DNA of 42,900 nucleotides from Sphaeroforma sirkka (taxonomy: Eukaryota; Opisthokonta; Ichthyosporea; Ichthyophonida), in NCBI GenBank assembly GCA_001586965.3, contig LUCW03001577.1, positions 1 through 42,900 on the forward strand. Reading direction: 5' to 3'. A program made the translations under genes and the position numbers. The first letter of the stretch is position 1. Every line of letters starts with the position of its first letter. Positions 33,795 to 42,900 of the stretch are shown piece after piece. The notes below the pieces were generated by a model. It did no database searches, was not told the origin of the DNA, and saw nothing but the letters and a program-made list of their open reading frames with translations.

Positions 33795-35980
33795 ATCTGT
33801 AGCGTAGCTACTCGGCGTGAGATATCAGAGACTTCAAGCCCTGTATCAAAAAGTGCTACAGCTTTTTCTCCATTTACACAAACGGTTTGAAATATATGTT
33901 TATCTTTTTTGGTATAGATTTTATTGAACATTTTCTCATAGTCTTGCTCTAGTGCACACATATGGAACTGTCAGTGCTTAACTTGAACGTCCGGCATGTC
34001 CTTGCAATCATTTTTGTGCTAACCGTTAGTATCCTTGCAGGTCGTACACTCTTTCATATAGTGCCCAAAGTCTGGCTTGCCTGGTGCACACTTAATAGAG
34101 TCGTGTTTGCCATTCCACTTGCCATCACGTTTAGTGAGGTTGTAACCACACTTCTTGCAAGGTGCTCTCTCCTTCCTTTCACCCTTTGGTTCAGTAGAAG
34201 TAGAGCCTTTACCACCTCCAGCAGTAGTGCGTGGATTCTTAGTACTACGCGCAGTGTTATTGTCTATCGCGGTAAGCTTAGCGGGCTGGGTAAAGCTCAA
34301 GGTACTAAATACTCTATTAGATGGGTTGGTATGCTTTTGAACTATCTTCTCAAAGACAGATCAAGGCATAGATTGCAAATCACCATAGGCGATAATATCA
34401 CCATTGACCTTAAAGAGATTAGCCCCCAAAGTCTCCATCATCTGACAAATTAATAATATTCGCCAGAATAAGTACGACCTCCCATCCGAGTGTTCATACG
34501 TAACATATGAGCTAGAGCACCTCGAATAGTAGTTTCGTTCGCAATATACTTGCGAGACTCTAGAAGTTCACGGTCACGTGCATCTTCAAAGAAGGCGTTA
34601 AGTATATTCTCACGCAACTGGCGCCAGGGTAGGGCTTTCCAGTTGGCTCATGGGCCTTCAAGATAGTTTTTCATTCCTCTGACTCACAGAATGAATAATG
34701 GCATTCATCATCTGCTTATCATTAAGGCTGGCAGACTCCTTAAGTTGGTCAAAGGCCTTCAGTGTCTCCACTGTACTCTCATTAGTAGAGAAATCGACCT
34801 CAGCCTTCGCGTTACCTAGCTGCTTTATAAAGCTTGGTTCGAAGCGTTCACGATGTTCACGCTCAGTGCTACGGGCTGCTAGTGCCAAGATGGAGTCTAT
34901 CTCCCTTCTCTTGTTATCGATTAGATAGCGAATGTTATTCGCTTTCTTATCGTCAAGGTCAGAGTCATTCAATAGATCCTTGAGGACTTGTATACCAGAA
35001 CGTAATAGCCTGAGACGTTGTTGTCTGGTTCTCACTTCCTCGTCTTCAGTGCTAGAGTGGGTACTCTCTAGTGAGGTACTGGTAAAACGATTACCAAAGT
35101 CGTGATTACCAGGGTTAGACGGTAAATGAGTATCGATGTTATGAGGGTGGTAAGCCTCATTGATCTCCATACGATCATAGCCTCTAACAGGGTCAGGGTT
35201 GTCGAGAGGATGGTCGATTGTAGCTTCCGAGCTATAGAGATTAAATCTTGAAGTTGTACCCACTTTACCAGCGGTTACCGGCTCAGTGGTAACCCTGCTG
35301 GCTGGTAGACCAGTGGGTCTCAGATTCGAACCCCGGCTCGTTAAGTTTTTTCTTCGGTATAGGAAGAATATCGGCCACGTGGGATATGATCGAAGGGTCA
35401 GAAGCTGCGGCAACGGCTAGCTCCTTTAGAGGCTCATCTTTGCGGTTTAAATGGCGTCGAGATTGTGACGATTCAATCACTCGTTGTCGAGTTATGGCGC
35501 CCCCAACATTCGCGTCTTCCACCCCAACATTCAGTGGGGAGGCATTCAATGAAATTCCACGAAATGGAACGCCGCCATCTTTGTTAATAGGTGGATTGGA
35601 CTGACTTTTAGTAGTAATAAACCGTCGATCTCGAGACGATTCCTCCACCTGTTCAGGAGATATAGCCTTTCCAATATCTGACTTTTCGCGGTCAGATGGC
35701 GAGCTGATGCCCTGGGCTGCACTACTAGGAGACACACGGACGCTGGCGAGCCTTTCCGCGGCAGTTGACACCTCCTCTTCCAAGGCTTTAGGGTCCGACG
35801 AGTCATCCTCAGAGTTTTCATCAGAACCAAGCTCAGAAACGGGTCCTCTACAGCTTCAACGGCAGGCTCAGTACCAGACGAACCAGCGTTCCCAGTAACC
35901 TCAGGAACCTCAACAGGCTTAGCAGGCTTAGCAGGCTTAGAGCTGGCGTCTCCCTTGCCTTTAGAATTTCCTTTAACCAT
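33764..35980 (-). pseudogene. gag and protease start of element C
   Basis: The gag region begins at the ATG complementary to 35978-35980 (MVKGNSKGKG). It has a capsid-like helical middle (34650-34990), a nucleocapsid-like cysteine region (CKKCGYN, about 34019-34160) and then the protease start. The N-terminal part differs from A and D much more than the pol region does. It contains the antisense tRNA-like block. Fossil. Confidence 0.75.
35265..35351 (+). other. tRNA-like sequence antisense to gag (element C)
   Basis: Box A-like CGGCTCAGTGG (35279-35289) and box B-like GATTCGAACCC (35323-35333), followed by TTTTTT (35346-35351). The anticodon-like stem and 8-base loop (CTGGTAGA) match those in element A. 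The D arm and acceptor pair poorly. Confidence 0.55.
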
Positions 35981-36551
35981 AGTAATAGCTCAAGAATAGG
36001 AAAATTAATAAAGTCTAGGTATAGCAACTAGCGTGTAGCTAACTTTAGGGTAGTATCAACCACTATGAAGTAATATAGATTTCTTACAGTCCTGTATAAT
36101 ATTATTTATTTCAAAAATGACAAGTATGTATGTTACATTGTATGAACATATGGTATGGCTCTCATAGTCGCTGTAGTGGTTCAGGAAAGATTGATGGGAA
36201 GAAGTGGTCAGTAAGTTCCCGTTTGAAGCTTGGGCCAAGTGAGTCGACAATGGAAGATATGCGCTGAATCAATTTGGGCCGGTGTTGCCAAAACACTGTT
36301 ACTATCGAATGTTCCATATATTCGCTTGCTGACCTACTAAGTAAAGTACCCACCTCTGTGGTACGGATCGGGTCTGCGCCGTGTAGTGCCGCGGAATGGG
36401 TTAGTGCAGAGTACGAAATACCGAGAAGGACCAGGATATCTCATAATCCGGTCGAGGAGCGAGAATGAGGGGGTAAGCCAATGCCGCACCAGACCACGGA
36501 TGAATTCGGTATGTGTTGGCTGGCCTGGATCGGAAGTATCATAGGTGGAAC

Positions 36552-37155
36552 TGTAGAAATACGGTCTACGGTCAGTCTAAAATATCAAGATCAAATGAGA
36601 TAGCATATTGGTTTTTAATTGTATTTATAAAAATTTAGTACAAGCTCTTTTTCCAATATTTCCAAAGTGTTCTAAATTCACTTTGATGGCTCCAATAGCC
36701 TGAGTATTTGGTATGACTAATTTACTTGGACCTATTTGAGACGATAGTAGATGTAGTATATTATAAACTAAATTTTATAATCTCAGAACTACTACTTACA
36801 GGTTTTGGTCTTCCCGCCAATCTCCAAAATCCAATAAGTCTTTTTTCTTTTTTTTTTAACTTTTCTTCAGATGGAACTTTATTTATATTAGCCAATGTAT
36901 CAACTTGACTTACGCTATTATGTCTATCTACAAATTAGGCATGTGGTCATGAACACTTTGTACTTCTAGTGAAAATTATTTAATAAAGAACGGCTAGAGG
37001 TACGCCCTGTGTGATCGAGGATATTAAGGCTTTTACCAAGAGGCAGTCCCGATCATTCTTACACAAGCTACCACTGCTAAATCCTAACTGACTTAAATTG
37101 TATCTTAGTTTATATAATATAGTTTGAAACATATAAATATCCATCAAAGTTTACA
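36552..37155 (+). repeat. Solo LTR, family I, inside LINE copy 1
   Basis: 604 bp starting TGTAGAAATACGG and ending AAGTTTACA. The flanks are GAAC on the left and AAAC on the right, a target duplication with one difference. The uninterrupted LINE sequence, GGAACCAACAAGCGCG, is at 11182-11166 read on the minus-strand equivalent, which confirms the site. Confidence 0.88.
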
Positions 37156-37302
37156 AAACCAATAAGCGCGATGATTTGGTTGGAACCGAAATTTGGAAGC
37201 AGTACTTCGTATGGGGAACATCTGTTGAGGTGTCAGGGACGGGTGAGGGTTCGGTGGCTCATCAACATGCTGGAGAAAAGATCCAAGGTGTTCGTGGAGG
37301 GT

Positions 37303-38034
37303 TCAGATACCGTGGAAGTCATGGCACTCCTGCAATTGCTGAAGGAGGTCAAGGTCAATGGGCGGCAGTTTCGGTCCTACCAGGATGCGTCGAATCAGTT
37401 GTTGGATGCAGGTAAAGTGGCTGGTAGTGAACTTGTGGCTACCGGGGCAGACAGGGCAGAGACAGCCGTTAGTGCGGTAGTCGAGCAATGTGAACATGTG
37501 CGTATTCGTTACAATCATAGCACAGAGCCGGATTGGTGTAGACTCGAAGCAGCGATTGAAGCTGTCGTGTCTGGCTGTGTCTCGGTTCGAGGTTAGCGGT
37601 TTACCCATAACCAGTTGGTAGTAGTATTGGCGCCGGGCCATTGCCGCGGTCTCCTTGTTGGACCAACGTTTTGTCGAGTTCTTCCTGATGTCGTCACAGC
37701 GTTGGCATAGGGCTACATGATCGGGTGTACGCCCACCCGTGGTTTTGTGTACAGTTTTCAGGTGAGCATAGATACTGTACGGGAAGCGCAGTGATGGTTT
37801 GTCGTGGGCCCAGGCGGGTTGCGTCAGAGGGGTAAGTGGATTTGTGCTGGCCATTGAGTCGATTTGTATTCCCAGGCAACTTTCGAGGTAGTCCGCGAAT
37901 GGTCGCGCGGGGAGCAGGCCACAAAAGTGAAGTAAGTTTGTTTGATGTTTGGAAAACCGAGGGTATTTAGTGCCCATGATGATGGCTGCTGCTTGGATGA
38001 GTGCTGAGTTAAAGCGCTCGAACAGGGGGTCCAA
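37303..38034 (-). pseudogene. LINE ORF2 C-terminal region
   Basis: A 243-codon frame past the RT. It holds FPYSIYAHLK, a basic helix ARRQYYYQLV, and near its end CPVCPGSHKFTTSHFTC, a C-x2-C...H-x2-C cluster like the zinc knuckle at the end of many LINE ORF2 proteins. Related sequence is at 27572-28199. The frame is open to its natural-looking end but is separated from the RT frames by shifts. Confidence 0.65.
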
Positions 38035-38464
38035 CGCATTCTTTCATATAGGCGAAGCCCAGGCAATAAAGTTCAGCCCATATGTAGCCGTGGATAGGAT
38101 GAATGTTTTGAACATCACCAGTCGGTTGCGGGGGTGTCACCAACTAAAGCCATGGAAGCCATAAGCACGGAAAGAGGCAATACCCAGTGACAATGCTGCA
38201 ACCAGGGATTCCATATGTCTGGCGAGGTTGATCCCTGGTACTTTGTGAGAGAGTGGGAACCCCAGATATTTGGAGTGTTTCGGATCGGCATGTGTGGGCG
38301 CCATCTTCAGGGGGAGGTAACGTGTGTTCCAAGGTGCGTCTGTGAGCGTCGGCGTGATAAGTTCACCATTTATACGGAAGGTTGGCACAGCGTGTCGCAA
38401 GTCGGTAGATCATACTCGGGGTTTAATGATACCCTGTTCGAGGCCAGATTTGCGTCCCCACGCA

Positions 38465-38833
38465 TCAAATGTCATCTAAGAAGGGCTGGAGCGAAACCGA
38501 TCGAGGGGCTTGGATCCGTGTGTCATCGACAAATAAATAGGAGCGGAGGAGCTTGGGCCAAATTTGTGCTAGCGTGACAGCTAAGAAATTCATGTAGATA
38601 ATAAAGAGCTGGGGGCCGACGATTGAGCCTTGTAGGATGCCATTCGCTTTATGGAATAGAGACAAGAGCGTGCCGCGGTATGTCACTCGGGTAGGGACCC
38701 TCCCAAACAGCGCGCGGAGGCAGTTGATCCAGTTTTCGGGCATTCCAGCGTGGCGCAGAAGTACCCATAGAAGTGGGAGAGCGACCTTATCGTATGCCTT
38801 GGTTATGTTCAGACAGACGTCGTTCCACTTCAC
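38465..38833 (-). pseudogene. LINE reverse transcriptase, palm region
   Basis: Encodes ITKAYDKVALPLLWVLLRHA (RT motif A), GILQGSIVGPQLFIIYM (motif B) and YLFVDDTRI (motif C, F-x-D-D). The residue usually Asp at the start of motif A is Asn here (LNITKAYD). The pattern and spacing are those of LINE RTs rather than of LTR elements. It would prime DNA synthesis at a nick in target DNA. Confidence 0.8.
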
Positions 38834-38978
38834 TTCTAACTGTGTCTCAGATTCCGTGGCGGCAAGTGCTTGGGTATGACTGAGTACCGTGATTTGAAGC
38901 CAGCTTGAGTAGCATGGGTAGCAGAGCCGGGATGGCTCCTAATCGGATTAAGAAAGCACTTTTCAAAGATACGTCTAA

Positions 38979-39434
38979 CTATTTGCGTAAGTGTGATTGG
39001 GCGAAAGCAGGAGGAGGAGGTGATATCTGCATCAGCTTTCTTTGCGCTGTCAGGAGGCTGCAGTTCAGGGCTGCTGGGAAGGTACTCGCCTTCAATAGCT
39101 CAGTGAATGATTTGGCAAGGAATATAATCAGTGGACTATTGGCATCGGGACGTCCTAACGACCGGCGTTTGGTAGAGTGCTCCACTGCGGCGTTCAAGAG
39201 GAGGATGTGGATTCCGTCGGGGCCAGGTCCCTTATTAGGATAGCGTAGTATTGCCTTCATTACATCGTCGGGGCGTATGGTGGAAGTGACATCAGAAGAG
39301 AGTTCGGTATTGAATAGGGCCGAATAGGGCCTCAAAGTAGCCAGCGAGGGTAACGCCTGTGTCATCGGTACTCGGTATGCAGGGTTGGCGCGGATACCGT
39401 CGTTGGTACGCAATATCTCTGAACATTTGAGCAT
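38979..39434 (-). pseudogene. LINE reverse transcriptase, N-terminal region
   Basis: Encodes LRYPNKGPGPDGIHILLLNA, the G-P-D-G motif of LINE RT fingers, and the following helices up to ALNCSLLTAQRK. It lies directly upstream of the palm region in another frame. Upstream, 39481-39708 holds the linker between the missing endonuclease and the RT. Confidence 0.75.
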
Positions 39435-39830
39435 TGCTTTGGGCGGTCAGACGTAAGCGGAACGAGTGGTTTGGCAGCTGCTAAACCCAGGGTCTGTTTA
39501 AGTTATAATAGAACCCTCCAAAGATTTGTGGGTTAGTGGCATAGCGCCAGATGCGGTCGAGGATTCGTGGCAGCCCTTCCGCTGGTCCATGTAAAAGTAA
39601 GATACGAACGTAGTAGGTTTTGATGCGCCCGGATTTTGGCTTGGAATAGTCGCGCGCGGGATTTGTTGCGTAGGTGATACAGTCGATGGCGATATCGGTT
39701 GTATCCATGGAAGGGGAGGCGTTGGTCCGGAGGCGGTGGCATTGCTGGCATTTTCTGGGGCCGATGGATTTGGTTCGTGGGAATTATCTGGAGATCCAGT
39801 CCAAAAGTGTGGTCACCACAGAAAGCAATT

Positions 39831-39867
39831 ATTAGACAGTCAAGAAGCAGTACACTATGGTAACTAC
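39831..39867 (-). repeat. Inverted fragment of the family I leader
   Basis: AAGAAGCAGTACACTATGG and TAACTAC at the left edge of element D match, in inverse orientation, the leader of elements A and D (TAGAAGCAGTACACTACTG in the + strand of A). The block is about 35 bases. It may be the rest of another family I copy into which D inserted. Confidence 0.6.
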
Positions 39868-40463
39868 TGTAGAAATACGGCCTCCGGTCAGTCTAAAATA
39901 TCAAGATCAATTGAGATAATACATTGGTTTTTATTTGTATTTTAAATAATTAGTACAAGCTCTTTTTTCCAATATTTCCAAAGTGTTCTAAATTCACTTT
40001 GATGGCTCCAATAGCCTGAGTATTTGGTATGACTCATCTACTTGGACCTATTTGAGACATTAGTAGATATAGGATATTATAAACTAAATTTTATAATCTC
40101 CGAACTACTACTTATTGATTTTGGTCCTCCCGCCAATCTCCAAAATCCAATGAGTCTTTTTCTTTTTTTAACTTTTTCTTCAGATGGAACTTTATTTATA
40201 TCAGCTAATGTATTAACGTGACTTACGTTATTATGTCTATTTACAAATTAGGCAAGTGGTCATGAACATTTAGTACTTCTAGTGAAAATTATTCAATAAA
40301 GAACAGCTAGAGGTACGCCCTGTGTGATCGAGGATATTTAGGCTCTTAACAAGAGGCAGTCCCGATCATTCTTACACAAGCTACCACTGCTAAATCCTAA
40401 CTGACTAAATTGTATTTTAGTTTAATATAGTTTGAAACCTAGTAATTTCCATCGAAGTTTACA
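39868..40463 (+). repeat. 5' LTR of element D (596 bp)
   Basis: Starts TGTAGAAATACGG and ends AAGTTTACA. Same length and nearly the same sequence as 6635-7230 in inverse orientation. The leader after it begins TATTTTTCAGTTA. Confidence 0.92.
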
Positions 40464-40542
40464 TATTTTTCAGTTATTTAGTAGTTACAGTAGTGTACTG
40501 CTTCTAGACTGTCTGACATCGATTTACTATCCAGCAAATACT

Positions 40543-42560
40543 ATGGCTAAGGGTACTTCTAAAGGCAAGGGAGCCGCTAGCTCTAAGCCTGCTAAGCCTG
40601 CCGAGGTTCCTGAGGTCCCTGTGGAAACACCTAGCCTGTCTGGAGTTGAGCCTGCCGAGGATACTGTTGGGGAAGCAAATTCTGAGGTTGGTACAGAGGA
40701 TTATTCTGAGGATGACTCGTCGGATCCTAAAGCCTTGGAAGAAGAGGTATCTACTACCGCGGAAAGGCTCGCCAGCGTCCGTGTATCACCTAGGAGTGAA
40801 GCTCAGGACCCCAGCTTGCCCCCCTGACCACGTGCCGTCAAATATTGGGGGGATAAACGTCGAAAGGCTGGAAAATTCGTGGATACGAATGTCGGGGGGC
40901 ATTATAACTCCACATCTAAAGGACACTCCAGCACAAATCCGGAGTGAAAAGGAAGTATTGGACCTGTCCGAAAATTTCGGTTTCGCCATCGATGGAGAAG
41001 CCATTCCATTCAGCTCAAATCTTGGGGCCGAAGCTGAGGACGCCATAACTCGACAACGAGTGGCTGGATCCTCTCAATCTCGACGCCAATTGAACCGCAC
41101 TGAAGCGCTCTTGAAGGAGCTAGCGGCAGCAGCAGTTGTGGACCCTCTATCGTGTCCCCACTTGGCTGATATTCTTCCTATACCGAAGAAGAAGAAAAAT
41201 TCGGGCCGGGTTTCGAACCCGAGACCTACTGGTTTACCAGCCAGTATGTTTACCACTCAAGCCAGTTACCACTGGCGAGAGAGATAATATTTCAAAATTT
41301 AATCTCTATAGCTCTGATGCTACCATCGACCATCCTCTTGACAAACCTAACCCTGTCAGAGGATATGATCGTATGGAACTCGATGAGGCTTACCATCCTC
41401 GTAATATCGACCCTCATTTGCCAACTAACCCTGGTAATCACGATTTTTTGGCAATCGCTACACCAGTACCTCGTTAGAGAGTTCCCGCTCTAATCCTGAG
41501 GATGAGGAAGTGAGAACCAGACATACTCGTCTCAGGCTATTACGCTCTGGTATGCAAGTCCTTGAGGACCGTCTATTGAATGACTCTGACCTTGACGATA
41601 GGAAAGCGGATAACATTCGCTATCTAATCGATAACAAGAGAAAAGGAAATAGACACCATCTTGGCACTAGCAGCCCGTAGCACTGAGCATGAGCCTCGTG
41701 AACACTTAGAACCAAGCTTTATAAAGCAGCTAGGTAACGCGCAGGCTGAGGTCGATTTCTCTACTAATGAGGAGTACAGTGGAGACACTGAAGGCCTTCG
41801 ACCAACTTAAGGAGTCTGCCAGCCTTAGGGATAAGCAGATGATGAATGCCTTTATTCATTTCTGTGAGCCAGGTGAATGGCGAACTATCTTGAAGGCTCA
41901 TGAGCCCAACTGGAAAGCTCTACCCTGGCACCAGTTGCGTGATAATATACTTAACACCTTTTTTGAAGATGCACGTGACCGTGAACTTCTAGAGTCTCGC
42001 AAGTTCTTTGCGAACGATACCACTATTCGAGGTGCTCTAAAGCTCATATGACACATATGAATACTCGGATGGGTGGTCGTACCTATACTGGCGAATATTT
42101 ATTAATTTGTCCAGATGATGGAGACTCTGGGAGCTAACCTCTTTAAGAAAGTCAATGATGACATCATCGCCTATGGTGATTTGCGATCTATGCCTTGGTC
42201 TGTCTTTGAGAAGATAGTACACAAACATACCAATTCATCTACTAGAGTACTTAGTACCACAGAGCCACACCCAGCCCACTAAGCGAAACGCAGTAGAGAC
42301 TAATACTGCGCGTAGTACTAAGAAACCTCGCACTACTACTGGAGGGGTACTGGCTCACTTCTACCGAACCGAAGGTGATAAGAAGGTGAGAGCGCCTTGC
42401 AAGAAGTGTGGTTACAACCTCACAAAAAACGTATTAGCAGAGTGGAATGGTAGACACGACCCTGTTAAGTGTGCACCAGGCAAACCAGATTTTGGACACT
42501 ACTCATGAAAAGGGTGTGCTACTTGCAAGGGTACTAACGGTTGGCACAAAGAGGTTACAG
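40543..42560 (+). pseudogene. gag region of element D
   Basis: Begins with MAKGTSKGKG and continues with the same acidic N-terminal arm, capsid-like helices (41770-42050) and cysteine-rich end (42400-42560) as element A. The antisense tRNA-like block is at 41195-41280. Fossil. Confidence 0.75.
41195..41280 (-). other. tRNA-like sequence antisense to gag (element D)
   Basis: On the minus strand: box A-like TGGCTTGAGTGG, the anticodon-like arm ACTGGCTGGTAAACCAGT and box B GGTTCGAAACC, then TTTTTCTTCTTCTTC. It is almost the same as in element A, with a shorter T run. Confidence 0.6.
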
Positions 42561-42900
42561 GACTTACCAGAACAAAGTTACTACTTGCAGGTGAAGCCAT
42601 TGACTATGCACATATAATGCTGTCGAGATAGAAGAAGAAAGTGAAGACTCACCTAATCGTTACTGACGTAGCTCAGAAATACGATTTAATTATAGAGTGT
42701 ATTGATCTTCTCCGGTTTAGTCATAACACTCACTGGTCTGCCTAATGGGCTGGACCCGAATAAAGATCAGTCAGATGATAATATGTTAAAGATACCTAAA
42801 CCTCCGGAAGGTGAAGCAAAGGATATGATTCCGCACTTCACCGATATAATTATGGACTTAATTATACAAAACAGGAAGATTGCAATAACTGACTGGTGTT
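42561..42900 (+). pseudogene. Protease to RT boundary of element D, cut by window end
   Basis: Matches element A around 4000-4300 (GLDPNKDQSDDN, IPKPPEGEAK, IIMDLIIQNRKIAITDW). The RT itself lies beyond the window. Fossil. Confidence 0.75.

Larger units (their letters stand above)
29285..36055 (-). mobile_element. Ty3/gypsy-like LTR retrotransposon C (family I)
   Basis: Same family and order as element A, read right to left: gag, protease, RT, RNase H, methyltransferase-like module, integrase, chromodomain-like tail, 3' LTR. The RT region is about 99 percent identical to A over a 180-base sample, gag about 93 percent in its middle, and the gag start much less. No LTR lies next to its 5' end; instead a LINE 3' end begins by 36096. 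It is broken in several places, fewer than A. Confidence 0.88.
36096..39830 (-). mobile_element. LINE (non-LTR retrotransposon), 5'-truncated, copy 1
   Basis: Read right to left: linker before the RT (about 39480-39750, RLYHLRNKSRARLFQAKIRA), RT (38465-39434), a C-terminal zinc-knuckle region (37303-38034), then about 1.1 kb to the 3' end at 36096 beside ATAATATTATTTATTTC. The endonuclease half is absent, as expected for 5' truncation. It is split by a solo LTR I at 36552-37155. Frames are broken, so it is not active. Confidence 0.75.
39868..42900 (+). mobile_element. Ty3/gypsy-like LTR retrotransposon D (family I), cut by right edge
   Basis: Plus-strand family I element with 5' LTR, leader, gag, the nucleocapsid-like cysteine region, protease remnants, and the beginning of the RT-flanking region (IPKPPEGEAK), cut off at the window end. 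LTR and gag are very close to those of element A. It is broken in many places. Confidence 0.88.

Overview
The window is repeat-rich eukaryotic DNA. It holds LTR retrotransposons, LINEs, a Mutator-like DNA transposon, AT microsatellites and a transposase gene with short GT-AG introns (55-79 bp). The genome source cannot be fixed from the sequence. The Ty3-type pol proteins, the LINE reverse transcriptase and the short introns would fit an early-diverging fungus, but this is inference. No convincing host housekeeping gene, rRNA, functional tRNA or CRISPR array was seen.

Layout, left to right. 1-7230: Ty3-like element A, family I, minus strand; its 3' LTR is cut by the window edge and its 5' LTR is 6635-7230. 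7231-12454: mostly unassigned DNA with a relic of LTR family II near 8.0-8.1 kb and a LINE 3' fragment at 11050-11637. 12455-13254: decayed Ulp1-like (C48) cysteine protease, minus strand. 13841-22859: chromovirus element B, bounded by 180-bp LTRs and a TTTG target duplication. 22864-26190: decayed Mutator-like (MULE) transposase, minus strand, with a solo LTR of family II beside it (23379-23835, duplication CTTAC). 26555-26628: A-run and CAGA microsatellite. 26733-28670: LINE fragments, minus strand, ending at a second solo LTR II (28671-29130, duplication GCCGG). 29285-about 36055: element C, family I, minus strand. 36096-39830: a longer LINE copy, minus strand, split by a solo LTR I (36552-37155). 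39868-42900: element D, family I, plus strand, cut by the right edge.

Relations. MULE transposase and Ulp1 remnant are on the same strand in the order expected of a two-gene MULE, with element B and one solo LTR between them. Without these insertions the two genes lie within about 4.3 kb, so I propose one old MULE-Ulp1 transposon broken by later LTR insertions. The order of insertion is readable elsewhere too: a solo LTR I sits in a LINE whose uninterrupted version is present at 11.1 kb, and a solo LTR II sits in another LINE.

Three features deserve most attention: the MULE-Ulp1 composite; a Dam-like adenine-methyltransferase-type module between RNase H and integrase in two different Ty3-type families (A/C and B); and a tRNA-like sequence, antisense to gag, kept at the same place in all three family I copies.
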